NCBI GenBank assembly: GCA_017631775.1
Contig: JAGBSQ010000035.1
Coordinates: forward strand, 1 to 14,792
Length of the DNA: 14,792 bases
Origin: Clostridia bacterium
Lineage (GTDB): Bacteria > Bacillota_A > Clostridia > Oscillospirales > CAG-272
Direction: 5' to 3'
This document shows, one piece after another, positions 13,971-14,792 of this stretch; the stretch's first letter is position 1; each line of letters opens with the position of its first letter. The position numbers and the translations under genes are program-made. The notes beneath the pieces are model-generated. The model did no database searches. It saw only the letters and a program-made list of their open reading frames with translations, and was not told where the DNA came from.

Positions 13971-13999
13971 AGTATTTACCGTTATCGCTGTTTTATCAA
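13971..13999 (-). promoter_or_regulatory. Promoter of the glycosyltransferase gene
   Basis: On the minus strand TTGATA (13994-13999) and AATACT (13971-13976) are 17 nt apart. The -35 box begins in the T-tail of the upstream terminator. The expected transcription start is near 13964, about 20 nt before the start codon. Confidence 0.6.
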
Positions 14000-14031
14000 A
14001 AAAAGCTCTCTTGACTTCAAGAGAGCTTTTT
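13998..14031 (-). terminator. Intrinsic terminator of the feoB unit
   Basis: A perfect 15-bp inverted repeat (14000-14014 with 14017-14031; GC-containing core AGCTCTCTTGA / TCAAGAGAGCT) with a very short loop. On the minus strand it is followed by a T-run of seven (13998-14004, partly within the stem). It begins 2 nt after the stop of the Cys-rich protein. The hairpin could also act in the other direction, but no plus-strand gene precedes it. Confidence 0.9.
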
Positions 14032-14033
14032 GT

Positions 14034-14198
14034 TTATTTCTTTTGTTCGCAAGAGCAGTTGCCGCTACACTCTTTGCTATAGGGGCAACCAACACATTTT
14101 TGTCCGTTCTTTTTTGCGCGAATGATGTAAAGGATCGCTCCGCCTACCGCGAGAAGGATAACCAGAAGAACGACCATATCAGTTGGTGTAAGTGTCAT
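14034..14198 (-). CDS. FeoB-associated Cys-rich membrane protein
   Basis: A 54-residue protein beginning MTLTPTDMVV. One membrane helix (about 8-27) is followed by a basic stretch (RAKKNGQK) and a cysteine-rich cytoplasmic tail with CVGCPY, C and CSC (Cys 35, 38, 44, 48, 50). This is the layout of the small FeoB-associated Cys-rich proteins, thought to assist ferrous iron uptake by FeoB, perhaps by binding iron at the cytosolic exit; the exact role is not settled. The ATG overlaps the feoB stop by 4 nt, with GAGG seven bases upstream, so the two are translationally coupled. A terminator follows immediately. Confidence 0.92.
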   Translation of the reverse strand: MTLTPTDMVVLLVILLAVGGAILYIIRAKKNGQKCVGCPYSKECSGNCSCEQKK

Positions 14199-14792
14199 AC
14201 TGCCACCTCTTGGCGCGCTTTCTTTTGTGCCGCCTCACGTGCGAGCTCGCGATCTCTTTTGATGATGAGCAGAACAAGAACGCCAACAAAAGCAGTTACA
14301 ATGCCCCAACCCAAAAGCGGCATCCAAACAGAAGCAAAGCCGGCTCTTGTGATGAGTGTGCCAAAGAAATATGTCAAAAATGCTACGGTATATCCAACAC
14401 CAAGCTGCAAACCGACACCGGCAAACAGCCATTTGCGGCTACCGAGTTCTGCATTCATCGCACCGATAGCGGCAAAGCAAGGGGGCGAGAAAAGATTGAA
14501 CATCAAGTACGCCAATGCCGCAACCTTGGTAATGGCAAATACAGATGCAACCTCGGCACCTGCGCCTTCCATAAGAGCGAGCTCTTCGGTATTGATCAGG
14601 TTTTCAAGGCCTACAAAGCAAACCGCAAGTGTGCCAACAACGTTCTCTTTTGCAATAAATCCGGTGATGATCGCCGCCGCCATTTGCCACATAACAGCAC
14701 CGATAATGGGAGCAAAAAGATATGCAAAAGGAGCTGCAATGCTTGCCAAAATAGAGTCGCGGGCATATTCGCCCGGTTGGAGGGACCAATTG
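14195..14792 (-). CDS. feoB: Ferrous iron transport protein B, C-terminal part (cut by window edge)
   Basis: The last 198 residues of FeoB, the inner-membrane Fe2+ transporter with an N-terminal G-protein domain; that domain lies outside the window. The visible part begins NWSLQPGEYARDSILASIA and runs open to the window end. It contains WQMAAAIITGFIAKENVVGTLAV (the conserved AKENVVGTL segment) and LFSPPCFAAIGAMNAELGSRKW (the CxAAIGA-type segment). Hydrophobic segments follow and the tail is short and basic (RDRELAREAAQKKARQEVAV). It is followed by the overlapping Cys-rich partner gene and a terminator. No feoA is visible; it would be expected upstream of feoB, beyond the edge. Confidence 0.96.
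   Translation of the reverse strand, partial: NWSLQPGEYARDSILASIAAPFAYLFAPIIGAVMWQMAAAIITGFIAKENVVGTLAVCFVGLENLINTEELALMEGAGAEVASVFAITKVAALAYLMFNLFSPPCFAAIGAMNAELGSRKWLFAGVGLQLGVGYTVAFLTYFFGTLITRAGFASVWMPLLGWGIVTAFVGVLVLLIIKRDRELAREAAQKKARQEVAV

Overview
The window looks like a chromosomal segment of an anaerobic Firmicute, most likely an uncultured gut-type member of Clostridia. The grounds are a T-box-type leader, Gram-positive ribosome binding sites (AGGAGG class), occasional TTG starts, sigma-A-like promoters, and typical Clostridia families (YqhQ, YwlG, stand-alone TSCPD protein, FeoB with a Cys-rich partner, tandem AI-2E-family permeases). This assignment is inference; no rRNA or other taxonomic marker is present. 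There is no mobile element, CRISPR array, tRNA or rRNA.

Left part, minus strand (1-5225). From right to left a TTGAAA-17-TAAAAT promoter drives ispE (isoprenoid precursor synthesis). It is followed by the membrane protein yqhQ and by ywlG, which starts 13 nt after yqhQ. Then comes an AT-richer gene for a secreted lipoprotein with collagen-like Gly-x-y repeats and a SASA/SGNH acetylesterase domain. Next, with its own TTGACA-18-TATAAT promoter, is a small MgsA-like protein whose catalytic positions are substituted. It is followed directly by a T-box-type tRNA-sensing leader and terminator that would control a gene beyond the left edge.

Middle part, plus strand (5328-12834). This is one tightly packed presumed operon of six genes. 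It holds two overlapping AI-2E-family transporter paralogues, a protein combining an unrecognised N-terminal domain with a shortened prephenate-dehydratase-like lobe and an ACT-like domain, a four-cysteine TSCPD protein, a phospho-sugar mutase, and the Mg2+ transporter MgtE. A strong bidirectional terminator follows. The short gaps and 4-nt overlaps suggest co-transcription, but the genes do not form an obvious single pathway. The Mg2+-dependent mutase and MgtE are the only pair with a simple link.

Right part, minus strand (12852-14792). A GT4-type glycosyltransferase faces the mgtE operon. Its promoter overlaps the terminator of the upstream ferrous-iron uptake unit: feoB (C-terminal 198 residues only, cut by the window edge) and a 54-residue FeoB-associated Cys-rich membrane protein that overlaps feoB by 4 nt.

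Most of the window is ordinary housekeeping sequence. The points that most deserve a second look are the truncated PDT-ACT protein, the MgsA homologue without its catalytic residues next to a T-box, and the collagen-like esterase lipoprotein. I did not find convincing evidence of an entirely new multi-gene system.
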